DNA from: an uncultured Oscillospiraceae bacterium
GTDB taxonomy: Bacteria > Bacillota > Clostridia > Oscillospirales > Ruminococcaceae
Assembly: GCA_934446455.1 (NCBI GenBank)
Contig: CAKSEE010000004.1
Coordinates: 1-64,000, forward strand
Direction of reading: 5' to 3'
DNA: 64,000 nt
Shown here: one piece after another, positions 46,472-54,828 of the stretch
Numbering within the stretch: position 1 is the stretch's first letter
Layout of the letters: every line of letters begins with the position of its first letter
Position numbers and translations under genes: made by a program
Notes under the pieces: model-generated
The model's database searches: none
Seen by the model: only the letters and a program-made list of their open reading frames with translations
What the model was told of the DNA's origin: nothing

Positions 46472-46788
46472 GAGCAAGACTTGTTCCCCCTCAGCTTGTC
46501 GAAAAAGTCTCCTATCCGCGCAAGTGTGCAAGCGACACCATGCTACGCATGGCTTACGCAACGCGACACCTCGCTACGCATGGCTTACGCAACGCGACAC
46601 CTCGCTACGCATGGCTTACGCAACACAACACCTCGCTACGCATGGCTTACGCAACGCGACACCTCGCTACGCACGGTTTACGCTGTGCCGACTTGCGAAG
46701 CAATGCTTCGCAATGTCGTAGGATGCCCCGTCGGAAAACCCCCGTATGGGGTTTTTCGACGGTCTGAGAGAGCAAGACCTGTTCCCCC
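46472..46788 (+). repeat. Minisatellite repeat element, copy C, with flanking direct repeats
   Basis: Direct repeats of 19 bp with one mismatch flank it: GAGCAAGACTTGTTCCCCC at 46472-46490 and GAGCAAGACCTGTTCCCCC at 46770-46788. Inside, CTCAGCTTGTCGAAAAA (from 46490) mirrors TTTTTCGACGGTCTGAG (46752-46768) as imperfect inverted ends. The centre holds a 31-bp unit, GCTACGCATGGCTTACGCAA plus CGCGACACCTC, in four copies from 46542 and a partial fifth to 46683. The unit shares CTTACGCAACGCGAC with copies A and B. Confidence 0.8.
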
Positions 46789-46813
46789 ATACAACTTTTT
46801 TCGGAGGTACTGC

Positions 46814-48712
46814 ATGAAAAAGCTACACTCGCTGCCTATTAAGGCATTCACCCCCTCGGACGGATTTATCAAACGCTTTCAGCGGCTTATAAAAGACGAG
46901 GTGATACCCTATCAGTACGAGGTTCTGAACGACCGCGCTGAGGGTGCGGAAAAGAGCCATGTCGTGCAGAACTTCATCAACGCCGCAAAGGCTCTGCACG
47001 GGGAGGAAAACGACGGCTTCTACGGGCAGGTGTTTCAGGACTCAGACGCCGCAAAGTGGCTTGAAGCCGCGGCGTACTCGCTCGCGATATTCCCCGACGA
47101 GAAGCTTGAAGCGCTTGCGGACGACCTTATAGAGAAGATAGCAGCCGCGCAGGACGAAGACGGCTACCTCAACACCCGCTTTACCATAAGCGACCGCGAC
47201 AAGCGCTGGACAAACCTGCTGGAGGGTCACGAGCTGTACTGCGCGGGACATTTTATGGAGGCAGCAGCCGCCTATTACGACGCCACGGGCAAGGACAGGC
47301 TGCTTAACGTAATGCTGAAAAACGCCGAGCATATCTACAGGCACTTCGTGACCGAGGACCGCGACGGCTTCCCCGGGCACCCCGAGGTGGAGCTTGCCCT
47401 GCTTAAGCTCTACCGCGCCACGGGCAGCGCGCATTGCCTGGAGCTTGCAAAGCGCTTTATCGACAGGCGCGGCGCAAGCGACTTCTTTCGCCGCGAACGC
47501 GATGCCGCGGGCTGGACGGTATGGGGCAACGACCCCGACAACGGCGCGTATCAGCAGAGCTTCGCCCCCGTAAGGGAGCAGCGCGACGCGGTGGGACACG
47601 CCGTGCGCGCGGTGTACCTCTACACGGGCATGGCGGACCTCGCCGCGCAGACCGACGACAGCGCCCTGCTTGAAGCCTGCCGCGCCCTGTGGGAGAGCAT
47701 AACAAGCCGCAGAATGTACGTTACGGGCGGCATAGGCTCGACCGTTATCGGAGAGGCGTTCACAGTGGACTACGACCTGCCAAACGACACCGCCTACGCG
47801 GAAACCTGCGCATCCTGCGGGCTTATGTTCTTTGCCGCGCGGATGCTTGAAAGCGACCCCGACAGCAGGTACGCCAATGTTATGGAGCGCGCGTTCTACA
47901 ACACCGTGCTTGCGGGAATGCAGCTTGACGGAAAGCGCTTTTTCTACGTTAACCCGCTCGAGGTTATACCGGGGATATCGGGCGTTGCCGCCACCCACCG
48001 GCACGACAGGCCGCAGCGCCCCGCATGGTTCGCGTGCGCGTGCTGCCCGCCCAACGTTGCGAGGACGGTTTCGGGCTTTGGTATGTACGCCTACGGCGCA
48101 GGCGGCGACACGGCGTTCTGCCACCTTTATGCGGCGGGGACCGCGGACTTCGGCAACGGCATGAGGATTTCCTGCGAAACGCAGTTCCCCTACGGTTTTA
48201 CGGTAGACTACGCCGTGCTTGAGGGCGCGGGAACGCTTGCAATAAGGCTGCCCGACTGGAGCGAAAAAACCGCGCTTTCCCTTAACGGCGCGGAAATCTC
48301 CCCGCGCGTTGAAAAGGGCTACGCCTACATCGGCGTTAAGCGCGGCGACCGCGTAACGCTCACGCTCGACGGCGCGCCGCATTTCGTGTACGCCTCCCCG
48401 CGCGTAAGCGAGGACACGGGGCGCGCGGCTATACAGCGCGGGGCGCTTGTGTACTGCTTTGAGGGCGCGGACAACGGGAGCGTTCTGCCGTTGCTTCTGG
48501 ACGACGCTGCGCAGCCTGCCGCCGCAGAGCCCGTTGAAGCGCTCGGCGGCGCGGCAGCTGTAAAGGTGCAGGGCTATCGTATGCAGGATACGGGGGCGCT
48601 CTATTCCGCCAAAAAACCCGCGCTTACGCCCGAAACACTAACCGCCGTGCCCTATTATACATGGGGCAACCGCGGCGAAAATGAAATGCGCGTGTGGCTG
48701 CCCGTGAAGTAA
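46814..48712 (+). CDS. GH127 beta-L-arabinofuranosidase-like glycoside hydrolase
   Basis: 632 residues. An (alpha/alpha)6 barrel with the zinc/nucleophile signatures of GH127: YAETCASCG (Glu and Cys ligands) and CACCPPN (Cys pair including the nucleophile), plus beta domains at the C-terminus. Members remove beta-L-arabinofuranose from plant glycoproteins and glycans. No signal peptide, so it should act on imported sugars. ATG 46814 has GGAGG; the frame extension upstream is read-through of the repeat element. No transporter is adjacent. Confidence 0.9.
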   Translation: MKKLHSLPIKAFTPSDGFIKRFQRLIKDEVIPYQYEVLNDRAEGAEKSHVVQNFINAAKALHGEENDGFYGQVFQDSDAAKWLEAAAYSLAIFPDEKLEALADDLIEKIAAAQDEDGYLNTRFTISDRDKRWTNLLEGHELYCAGHFMEAAAAYYDATGKDRLLNVMLKNAEHIYRHFVTEDRDGFPGHPEVELALLKLYRATGSAHCLELAKRFIDRRGASDFFRRERDAAGWTVWGNDPDNGAYQQSFAPVREQRDAVGHAVRAVYLYTGMADLAAQTDDSALLEACRALWESITSRRMYVTGGIGSTVIGEAFTVDYDLPNDTAYAETCASCGLMFFAARMLESDPDSRYANVMERAFYNTVLAGMQLDGKRFFYVNPLEVIPGISGVAATHRHDRPQRPAWFACACCPPNVARTVSGFGMYAYGAGGDTAFCHLYAAGTADFGNGMRISCETQFPYGFTVDYAVLEGAGTLAIRLPDWSEKTALSLNGAEISPRVEKGYAYIGVKRGDRVTLTLDGAPHFVYASPRVSEDTGRAAIQRGALVYCFEGADNGSVLPLLLDDAAQPAAAEPVEALGGAAAVKVQGYRMQDTGALYSAKKPALTPETLTAVPYYTWGNRGENEMRVWLPVK

Positions 48713-48727
48713 AAATCACAAAAACAA

Positions 48728-48867
48728 GGTCTGGCAAGAAAGATACAGATGCAAGAAACCCTCGTAACGACTAGGCTTAATGCCTGTCGTTATGAGGGTG
48801 ACGCAGCAGATGTGCCTTTATTGTCAGACCAAAGGGCGCTCCGAAAAACTGGAGCGCCGCCCTTTTT
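48728..48867 (+). ncRNA. Structured RNA candidate, copy 1, with terminator
   Basis: GGTCTGGCAA (48728-48737) pairs fully with TTGTCAGACC (48821-48830). Inside is a long hairpin CCCTCGTAACGAC/GTCGTTATGAGGG (48759-48797) and unpaired purine-rich joining segments. Its 3' half, GGGTGACG-CAGC-TGTGCCTTTAT, recurs at 57286-57311. A terminator (GGGCGCTCC/GGAGCGCC and T-run, 48831-48867) follows at once. It starts 16 nt after the GH127 stop, so it is either a 3' UTR element or a separate RNA. Family not recognised. Confidence 0.5.
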
Positions 48868-48868
48868 A

Positions 48869-49576
48869 TTATCTTATGCCTGTAATATCCTTGATAACCT
48901 CGCCCGCGATAATAAGCCCCGCTACCGACGGCGCGAACGCTATGCTCGCAGGGACTGCCCGCCTTACGCCGTCGCTCTCCGCAGCGGCGGGGGTGCGCGG
49001 CGGCTCGGTGGAATACAGCACCTTAAGCCGCCTTACGCCGCGTTTGCGCAGCTCGTAGCGCATAACGCGCGCCAGCGGGCATACGCTCGTCTTATATATA
49101 TCGTCCACGCGGAACTGCGTGGGGTCGAGCTTGTTGCCCGCGCCCATGCAGCTTATTATAGGCGTACCCGCCGCCTGCGCGCTCGTTACGAGCGTTAGTT
49201 TTCCCGTTACGTTGTCGATAGCGTCCACAACGTAGTCATAGAGAGAGAAATCGAACTGCGCGGCGGTTTCGGGCAGGAAAAGCGCCGCGTGCTTCGTAAG
49301 CTTCAGCGCGGGATTTATGTCGAGAAAGCGCTCGCCCGCCGCGTCAACCTTATACGCTCCTACCGTGCTGTGAAGCGCTATTATCTGCCTGTTTATATTC
49401 GAGAGCGCCACCGTGTCGTTGTCGATTATGTCGAGCGCGCCTATGCCGCTGCGCACAAGCGCCTCTGCGGCAAAGCCGCCGACTCCGCCCACGCCGAACA
49501 CCGCGACCCTTGCCCCTGCGAGCCTTTCCATGGCCGCTTCGCCTATAAGCCGCTCCGTGCGCGAAAATTCCTCCAT
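48869..49576 (-). CDS. tcdA: tRNA threonylcarbamoyladenosine dehydratase-like ThiF/E1 protein
   Basis: 235 residues. ATP-binding GVGGVGGFAAEALVRSG, DNDTVALSNINRQ and DAIDNVTGKL are the E1-like motifs; CMGAGNKLDPTQF is typical of the TcdA/YgdL branch. It cyclises t6A in tRNA to ct6A. Start 49576 (MEEFSRTERL) has GGAGGG 6 bp upstream. Last gene of the folA-led run, 13 bp after the HAD gene. Confidence 0.88.
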   Translation of the reverse strand: MEEFSRTERLIGEAAMERLAGARVAVFGVGGVGGFAAEALVRSGIGALDIIDNDTVALSNINRQIIALHSTVGAYKVDAAGERFLDINPALKLTKHAALFLPETAAQFDFSLYDYVVDAIDNVTGKLTLVTSAQAAGTPIISCMGAGNKLDPTQFRVDDIYKTSVCPLARVMRYELRKRGVRRLKVLYSTEPPRTPAAAESDGVRRAVPASIAFAPSVAGLIIAGEVIKDITGIR

Positions 49577-49589
49577 ACTGCCCTCCATG

Positions 49590-50234
49590 TTATTCAAGCA
49601 CCCAGTCCGCCGCCTGCGAAAGGCTCTTTGCCGCTCGCCCGCAAAGCGCCGTGAGCGCCGCTTCGGACTGATGTCCGCCCGCAACGAGAATGCACCCGCA
49701 GCCGAGCGAGCGCGCCACGTCGCAGTCGTGCGCGGTATCGCCTATCAACACCGCACGTGCGGGGTCAATGCCGTTTTGCTCAAAGAAGCTGCGCGCAATG
49801 TCCGCCTTGCCGCCCGCAAGCCTGTCGCCTATGCCGAGTATCTCGCTGAAATACCCCGCAACACCGCGCTCCTCTATCTGCTTTTTAAGCGCCGCAAGCT
49901 CAGATGCCGAAAGCACCGCCTGCCGAAGCCCCGCCGCCTTAAAGCGCCCGAGCGCTTCGAGCGCGCCCTCTGCAAGCCTCGCGCGGCGCTGCCTGCGGTC
50001 GTATTTTTCTATAAACTCCATTCCCGTGCGTTCAAACGGCACTTTGTCAAAATCAAACCCGAGCCGCTCGTAATAGTCCCTCACGGGGAAGCCGAAAACG
50101 CCGTGATACTGCTCCCTGCTCTGAAGCTCAGGCAGCCCGTATTCGCCCAGCAGCTCGTTCATGGACTCTATGCACACCTCGACGTCGTCAAGCAGCGTGC
50201 CGTTCCAGTCCCAGAAAACACGTTCGTATCTCAT
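49590..50234 (-). CDS. HAD-family hydrolase
   Basis: 214 residues. Motif I DWNGTLLDD with the nucleophile Asp and a helical cap insert; motif II LSAS; Lys in GGKADI; motif IV VLIGDTAHDCDVA. It looks like a phosphoglycolate phosphatase-type (Gph-like) enzyme, but the substrate is not clear. The start overlaps the upstream DUF2461 gene by 4 nt (ATGA). Confidence 0.88.
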   Translation of the reverse strand: MRYERVFWDWNGTLLDDVEVCIESMNELLGEYGLPELQSREQYHGVFGFPVRDYYERLGFDFDKVPFERTGMEFIEKYDRRQRRARLAEGALEALGRFKAAGLRQAVLSASELAALKKQIEERGVAGYFSEILGIGDRLAGGKADIARSFFEQNGIDPARAVLIGDTAHDCDVARSLGCGCILVAGGHQSEAALTALCGRAAKSLSQAADWVLE

Positions 50235-50917
50235 CTGCGCCCGCTCTCCTCAAGCCCCTCCGCCTGCGCCTTTGCCTTAAGCAGAAAGTCATAGAGCGGC
50301 GCTATGCGTAAAAAATCGCGCGAAAGCCGCTTTGCAAGGTCGGGCGCAAACATAAAGTCCCTGTCGTCGGTGTAGTACCCCACACCGTACTCGCGGCGCT
50401 CCAGCCAATCCGCCTTTTCGGGGGAAGCCTCGGGATAGCGCCTGCGCTTGTAAAGCTCGCCGTACTGCGCAAACCTGCGCTGACCCGCCACCGCCTGCGC
50501 CGCCGCGGCGAACGCAGGGTCATCCGCAAGTATCATCTGCCGCAGCTGCTCCTTTATCGCGCCGTCCGCGCTGTAGTAACCGCACCCGCAGCTCATTCCG
50601 CGCGGGGAGATAGCCAGCCAGTAGCCCGGGTGTCCGTCGTAGGCGTCCTCACGCGGTCTTGAAAAGGTAAACCACATTTCATCACGGAACACCGCGCCCC
50701 TCGAACGGCGCGCGTCAAGGTAAATGCGCGAAAGCTTCCCGGGGTCGCAGATGATAAGGCTGTCTATCTTCGCCATTGTCGGTGCAAGCTCCGACACTAT
50801 CTCCTTAAACGGTTCCGTAACGTACTGCGTGTACTCCTGCTTGTGCTGTGAGAACCACTCCTTGCTGTCGTGGAGCTTGTTTTCAAAAAGAAAATCAAGC
50901 GTGTGCTGTGTAAACAT
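50231..50917 (-). CDS. DUF2461 family protein
   Basis: 228 residues, full length. It starts with the family pattern TLDFLFENKLHDSKEWFSQH and contains RIYLDARRSRG and PGYWLAISPRGM. Function unknown. Its start shares one base with the stop of the upstream YjbR-like gene, indicating coupling. Confidence 0.82.
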   Translation of the reverse strand: MFTQHTLDFLFENKLHDSKEWFSQHKQEYTQYVTEPFKEIVSELAPTMAKIDSLIICDPGKLSRIYLDARRSRGAVFRDEMWFTFSRPREDAYDGHPGYWLAISPRGMSCGCGYYSADGAIKEQLRQMILADDPAFAAAAQAVAGQRRFAQYGELYKRRRYPEASPEKADWLERREYGVGYYTDDRDFMFAPDLAKRLSRDFLRIAPLYDFLLKAKAQAEGLEESGRR

Positions 50918-51279
50918 TATTTCTTCTCCTTTTCGGAACGCGCGCGGCGCTTTTTGTCCGTAAGCGCAAAGCTGCCGAGCGTCATGCGCTCTATTTCTTC
51001 GCGCGGAACGTCGCTTTCAAGATACACCGAGTTCCAGTGCGTTTTGTTCATGTGGTAGGCGGGCGTAACGCCGCGAAACGCCTTTCGCAGAAAATCCGCT
51101 TCCATAGGCTCGCATTTGAGATTTACTATGTACTGCCCGTCGTGCGGCATAAGCAGCGCGAACCATTTGCGCGTGTCCGCGTGGCGCACCACCCATGTGT
51201 CAAAACTCTCGTCAAAGGGTCGGTCGGCTTCCGCACCGCCTATGGTCGCGCAGAACTCCAGAAACTCCTCCTTAGTCAT
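50917..51279 (-). CDS. MmcQ/YjbR family protein
   Basis: 120 residues with a YjbR-like fold: FDTWVVRHADTRKWFALL, VNLKCEP, and the ending motif HMNKTHWNSVYL. Double-wing DNA-binding-like fold, function unknown. Start 51279 (MTKEEFLEF) follows AGAGGAAA. It overlaps folA by 8 nt. C-terminus is strongly basic. Confidence 0.85.
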   Translation of the reverse strand: MTKEEFLEFCATIGGAEADRPFDESFDTWVVRHADTRKWFALLMPHDGQYIVNLKCEPMEADFLRKAFRGVTPAYHMNKTHWNSVYLESDVPREEIERMTLGSFALTDKKRRARSEKEKK

Positions 51280-51781
51280 GGCTTTTCCTCTCGTAAAGCA
51301 TAAAGCGTATCTTATGGCAGCCGCTTTCCGCAAGCGCGGAAGCCTCCGTGCATTCCCACTCGCCGTCCCTGTCTATCTCGGGGAAGAACGTGTCGCCGCC
51401 GAAGCTCTCGTATATGCGCGTTACAAACACCCTCCGGCACTCGGGCAGAAGCTGCCTGTATATCTCCCCGCCGCCTATAACGAATATCTCGCCCGAAACG
51501 CCCTTGGCGTATTCGAGAAAGTCCTCTGCCGAGCCGAAAACACGCGCTCCCTCTGCGCTTTTAAGCGTGCGCGAGATAACGCAGTTTTCGCGCCCGGGCA
51601 GCGGGCGCTTCGGAAAGCTGTCCCACGTCTTTCTCCCCATAACTACCGTTGTTCCCGTGGTGGTATCCTTAAAAAAGCGCATATCCTCGGGAATCCTCGC
51701 AAGAAGTCCCCCATCCCTGCCTATAGCCCAGTCGTTGTCCGCTGCAAGTATAGCGCTCATGCGAAAAGTGTTTTTTTTCAC
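51272..51781 (-). CDS. folA: Dihydrofolate reductase
   Basis: 169 residues from a GTG at 51781; an ATG at 51760 (MSAILAADNDWAIGR) is an alternative, but the GTG has the only plausible ribosome site (GGCGGG, 7 bp away). NADPH- and folate-binding motifs: DNDWAIGRDGGL, VVMGRKTWDSFP, FVIGGGEIYRQLL. It reduces dihydrofolate to tetrahydrofolate. No thymidylate synthase is adjacent. It heads a tightly packed five-gene run. Confidence 0.92.
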   Translation of the reverse strand: MKKNTFRMSAILAADNDWAIGRDGGLLARIPEDMRFFKDTTTGTTVVMGRKTWDSFPKRPLPGRENCVISRTLKSAEGARVFGSAEDFLEYAKGVSGEIFVIGGGEIYRQLLPECRRVFVTRIYESFGGDTFFPEIDRDGEWECTEASALAESGCHKIRFMLYERKSHD

Positions 51782-51807
51782 GGCTTGTCCCGCCTTTCAG
51801 ATAATTT

Positions 51808-51882
51808 CAGCCGCCCGCAGAACCAACGCTGCACGGGCGGCTGTCCTTATATAAATCTACCACATTCCATCTACTTTGTCAA
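51808..51882 (-). promoter_or_regulatory. folA operon promoter and leader hairpin
   Basis: On the minus strand TTGACA (plus 51877-51882) and TAGATT (plus 51854-51859) are 17 bp apart. A 10-bp stem CAGCCGCCCG/CGGGCGGCTG (plus 51808-51843) lies at the start of the leader. It has no T-run, so it is not an obvious terminator. Confidence 0.65.
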
Positions 51883-51908
51883 GTATACAGGCACTTTTCC
51901 TCTTCGCG

Positions 51909-53084
51909 CTACCCGCGCTCTATCACCTGCGGCACGGCTATATTCCCGCGCAGGGTGTAATCCACGATAAGCCTTATGCCGTCCTTTTCGGGGAAGTATT
52001 TCTCCTCAGCCGACGCTATCTCATAACCGCTGTAGAAGTTCTCCTCGCACGCGGTTTTCTGCCGCCTGAGCTCCTGAGTGGCGTCGTCTGCGGTGCGGGT
52101 TATGTCTATGCTGCGGCAGGCGGTGCATACGGCGGTTTTTATGCGAAAGGGCGTTTCCTGCCCGAAAAGCCTTACAAGCGCGGTTTCCTCGGAATACACC
52201 CCGCCAGCAACGTCCTTTTTGCCGAAGTAGAGCGGGTACTCGTCGTCATAGAAAAGCAGGCTCTTATATATCCTCTGCTCGCCGTCCGCGCGCTGTATCG
52301 TTTCGCGGTACGGCACGTAAAACTCCTGCGTTTCGGTAAACTCCCCGATTATCTCCGCGTCCGCGCGGACGTACAGCACATGGTCGCCGCCGTCCGCCAC
52401 AACGCCGCTTACCAGCAGCCCGCCCTGCTGCACGCCGCTCCCTGCGGATAACGCCGCCCTGCCCTTGCGCACGGTCTGCTCAACTATAACCGCCGCGCGC
52501 GCCGCAACAAGGTTTCGCGGCGAGGCGTTGTCCTCTGTCTCGGGGACCTCCCTGCCCTGCTCAACGTGCACCGTTACATGGTTGCCAACGCACGATACGT
52601 CCACCCACGCGGTGTTTTCAAGCCTCGTCATAAGCAGGTACTCCGCGCGGTCGGTTGCAAGGCCCACTCTCGGCGCGCCCTTTTCTATGCCGCACTCCGA
52701 AAGCACCGACATCACCACGGCGCGCGGCGCGCCCTCCACGGTTATGCTCTCCACCCGCGAGGCATGGAACGAAAGTATAAGCACAAACGCCAGAAACCCG
52801 AGATACAGCCCTATCCTGCGGCTGTAGCGCGACAGAAGAAAATACACGCCGCGCCGCTCACGCACGCGCAGCCGCACGCCGTGCTTCAATGCCGCGCGGG
52901 AAACGTACAGGTAATCTGCGGGAGATACCTGCGCGCGCATTATCCCCTGCGAAAACGTCACCCCGCGCAGCGGCACGCACTCGCTTATAAGCTGCGACAC
53001 CAGCTTTTCCTGAAAACCGCCGTACCCGCTGAACGTTACCCGCCCGAAATACAGACCGCGCCCCGCGCCATTGCCTTTCTTCAT
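51909..53084 (-). CDS. yqfD: Sporulation protein YqfD
   Basis: 391 residues. It opens with GYGGFQEKLVSQLISECVPL, has one membrane segment (about 90-108, LYLGFLAFVLILSFHAS) and a large extracytoplasmic part that may contain a FtsQ/POTRA-like domain. In B. subtilis yqfD is expressed in the mother cell under sigma-E. It follows yqfC by one base, so the pair is co-transcribed. Confidence 0.9.
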   Translation of the reverse strand: MKKGNGAGRGLYFGRVTFSGYGGFQEKLVSQLISECVPLRGVTFSQGIMRAQVSPADYLYVSRAALKHGVRLRVRERRGVYFLLSRYSRRIGLYLGFLAFVLILSFHASRVESITVEGAPRAVVMSVLSECGIEKGAPRVGLATDRAEYLLMTRLENTAWVDVSCVGNHVTVHVEQGREVPETEDNASPRNLVAARAAVIVEQTVRKGRAALSAGSGVQQGGLLVSGVVADGGDHVLYVRADAEIIGEFTETQEFYVPYRETIQRADGEQRIYKSLLFYDDEYPLYFGKKDVAGGVYSEETALVRLFGQETPFRIKTAVCTACRSIDITRTADDATQELRRQKTACEENFYSGYEIASAEEKYFPEKDGIRLIVDYTLRGNIAVPQVIERG

Positions 53085-53085
53085 T

Positions 53086-53340
53086 TTACTCCTCCTCGAA
53101 TGAGAGCGAATGTATCCTTCCCGTTATCTTAACGCCGTCCATGCCGAAGCTTTCAAGCATAAGCGGCGTACCCGACACGGTAACGCGCGCGCCGTACACC
53201 GCAAGCGTTATGAAGTCCTCGTCGCAGCCGCTCACGCCAAGGCAGTTCTCCACCAGCAGCTCGGTCATACCGTGCAGGGTGATCGTGCTGCGCTGCTGCG
53301 GCAGGTCGCCAAGCGCTATAAGCTTATCCTTTATGCCCAT
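53086..53340 (-). CDS. yqfC: Sporulation protein YqfC
   Basis: 84 residues of the YabP/YqfC family: ITLHGMTELLVENC, ITLAVYGARVTVSG, HSLSFE at the end. Start 53340 with GGAGGG; the longer frame to 53424 covers the promoter. The YqfC/YqfD pair is a recognised sporulation marker. A sigma-E-like promoter lies upstream. Confidence 0.9.
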   Translation of the reverse strand: MGIKDKLIALGDLPQQRSTITLHGMTELLVENCLGVSGCDEDFITLAVYGARVTVSGTPLMLESFGMDGVKITGRIHSLSFEEE

Positions 53341-53370
53341 ATCCGCCCTCCTTGCATATTCCGTCCATGC

Positions 53371-53431
53371 AGTATATGCGGGGACTGTCCCGATAATGCG
53401 CGTAATATTCGCCGCCCATGCCACATATATT
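53371..53431. promoter_or_regulatory. Back-to-back sigma-E-like promoters
   Basis: Plus strand: GTAATATT at 53402-53409 and CATATATT at 53424-53431, spacer 14 bp. Minus strand: GCATTAT (plus 53393-53399) and CATATACT (plus 53371-53378), spacer 14 bp. Both -10 boxes and the 14-bp spacing resemble mother-cell sigma-E promoters. No sigma-A-like promoter is visible in this gap. Confidence 0.65.
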
Positions 53432-53505
53432 CTATAAGGCAGTACCGCTGCGGAACAAGCCGCACGGTTTTCGGATATGCCAAAAAACTCTTTTGGAGGT
53501 CTGCT

Positions 53506-54828
53506 ATGGACGACATGAAAAAGCTAATTGAAAAATACAAGCAGGAGCTTATGGCCTACCGCAAAACGGCACAGCCCGAACCGAAGAACATCTCCTTCAC
53601 CTACAGCCCCGAGGGCGCGCCCGAAGCCCGCGAAGCGCAGCAGCCCGCGTCACGGGGCGAACCCCCCGCGCGCACGGAGCGCGTTTCTGACGCCGCCGCG
53701 GCTGAACCGCGCGAAACGCCCCGCAAGCCGCAGATAATCGGCTATGCGGACGAGGGCGACGTTGCAAGGCTTTATGAGGGGCTTTTCGGGAGCGAGGGCG
53801 CGCCTGCCGCACCACAGAGCGCTCCTCTCGCAGAGGACGCTCCTCTCGCAGAGGACGCTCCTCTCGCAGAGGACGCTCCTCCCGCAGAGGACGCCCCTCC
53901 CGCAGAGGACGCTCCTCCCGCAGAGGACGCTCCTCCCGCAGAAGCAATGCGCTCTGAAACCCAGACGGGCGATATGTCCGACATATTCAGCTTTACGGGA
54001 GAGGAGAACGGCGAAAGCGCGCCCGCAGGGCTTATCTCCGAACCCGAGGAGCTTTTCTCGCCGCAGTTCAACGAGGTGCCGTCCTTTGGAGAGGTGCAAA
54101 GCGAGATAACCAAGGAAAGCCGCCCCGAGGACAACACGCTCCCGCGCGAGCCCGTTTCGGGCGTTACAAGCAGCGCGCCTGCCAAGCCGCTGCCCGAGGC
54201 GGCGCAGGCGCAGCGCGTTTCCCCAGAAACCGCCGAGCGCCTGACAGAGCAGCCCGTAAGCGGCATTGACCCCGCCGAGCAGCTGACGGGGCGCAGCTTC
54301 GAGTCAGACGAGCGCCCCGTGAACGACCCCGCCGACATAAAGCCCAACGGCAACGGCGCGCCCGCCGTAAATTACGAGGAGCGCACCTACGGCAGCTACG
54401 CCGAGTTCGAGCGCGAAAACACTTGCACGGGGCAGCTTCGGTTCAGAACGTTTACCGCGCGCGGGGCGCTGCCCGTAAAGGACGCGATTTGCGTTGTGAC
54501 AAAGGACTTCGGCGGCGAAACGCAGGTGCTTTCCACGCAGACCACCGACATGAGCGGCCAGACCGATATAATCTCGCTGCCCGCGCCGCCGCGCAGCCTT
54601 TCGCAGACCCCGAATAACACGATACTTCCCTACGCGCTCTATGACGCTGCTATCCGCGCAAAGGGCTTTGAGAGTATCGTGATTAAGAGTATCCCCATCT
54701 TCGAGGGCATTCTGTCCGTGCAGAACGCCGCGCTCATCCCGCTTGCACCCAACGAGAACGATGGCAACGTCGGCGAAACGATAGACGAGGCCGTTGTAAG
54801 CGGAGGTGAGCGTAATGCCGCAGAATAA
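53506..54828 (+). CDS. SleC pro-domain-like protein with long repeat-bearing N-terminus
   Basis: 440 residues. Residues 1-20 are helical and charged; 106-147 hold seven APxAED-type hexapeptides; much of 150-305 is disordered and acidic. The last 130 residues (TGQLRFRTFTARGALPVKDA, TDMSGQTDIISLPAPP, GFESIVIKSIPIFEGILSVQ) form a beta-sandwich-like domain resembling, from memory, the N-terminal pre/pro region of clostridial SleC. ATG 53506 has GGAGG. It overlaps the SleC-like gene by 14 nt. Probably a mother-cell-made spore protein; role inferred. Confidence 0.7.
   Translation: MDDMKKLIEKYKQELMAYRKTAQPEPKNISFTYSPEGAPEAREAQQPASRGEPPARTERVSDAAAAEPRETPRKPQIIGYADEGDVARLYEGLFGSEGAPAAPQSAPLAEDAPLAEDAPLAEDAPPAEDAPPAEDAPPAEDAPPAEAMRSETQTGDMSDIFSFTGEENGESAPAGLISEPEELFSPQFNEVPSFGEVQSEITKESRPEDNTLPREPVSGVTSSAPAKPLPEAAQAQRVSPETAERLTEQPVSGIDPAEQLTGRSFESDERPVNDPADIKPNGNGAPAVNYEERTYGSYAEFERENTCTGQLRFRTFTARGALPVKDAICVVTKDFGGETQVLSTQTTDMSGQTDIISLPAPPRSLSQTPNNTILPYALYDAAIRAKGFESIVIKSIPIFEGILSVQNAALIPLAPNENDGNVGETIDEAVVSGGERNAAE
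53821..53946 (+). repeat. Seven 18-bp in-frame tandem repeats
   Basis: Unit GCTCCTCTCGCAGAGGAC or GCTCCTCCCGCAGAGGAC, seven copies without gaps (the fifth has one change, the last ends AAGCA). Copies 1-3 encode APLAED and 4-7 APPAED/APPAEA. Each Leu-type unit contains the small inverted repeat CCTC/GAGG. Copy number could change by slippage while keeping the frame. Confidence 0.92.

Noticed and set aside
46542..46683. Possible CRISPR array in copy C
   Set aside because: The 31-bp units are head-to-tail with no spacers.
48728..48830. Cyclic-di-GMP or twister-type RNA
   Set aside because: The joining strands recalled GACGCA-type motifs, but the conserved core sequences of those families are not met.
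51808..51843. Terminator of yqfD
   Set aside because: The stem is strong but has no T-run on the minus strand and lies after a promoter, so it is listed as a leader hairpin.
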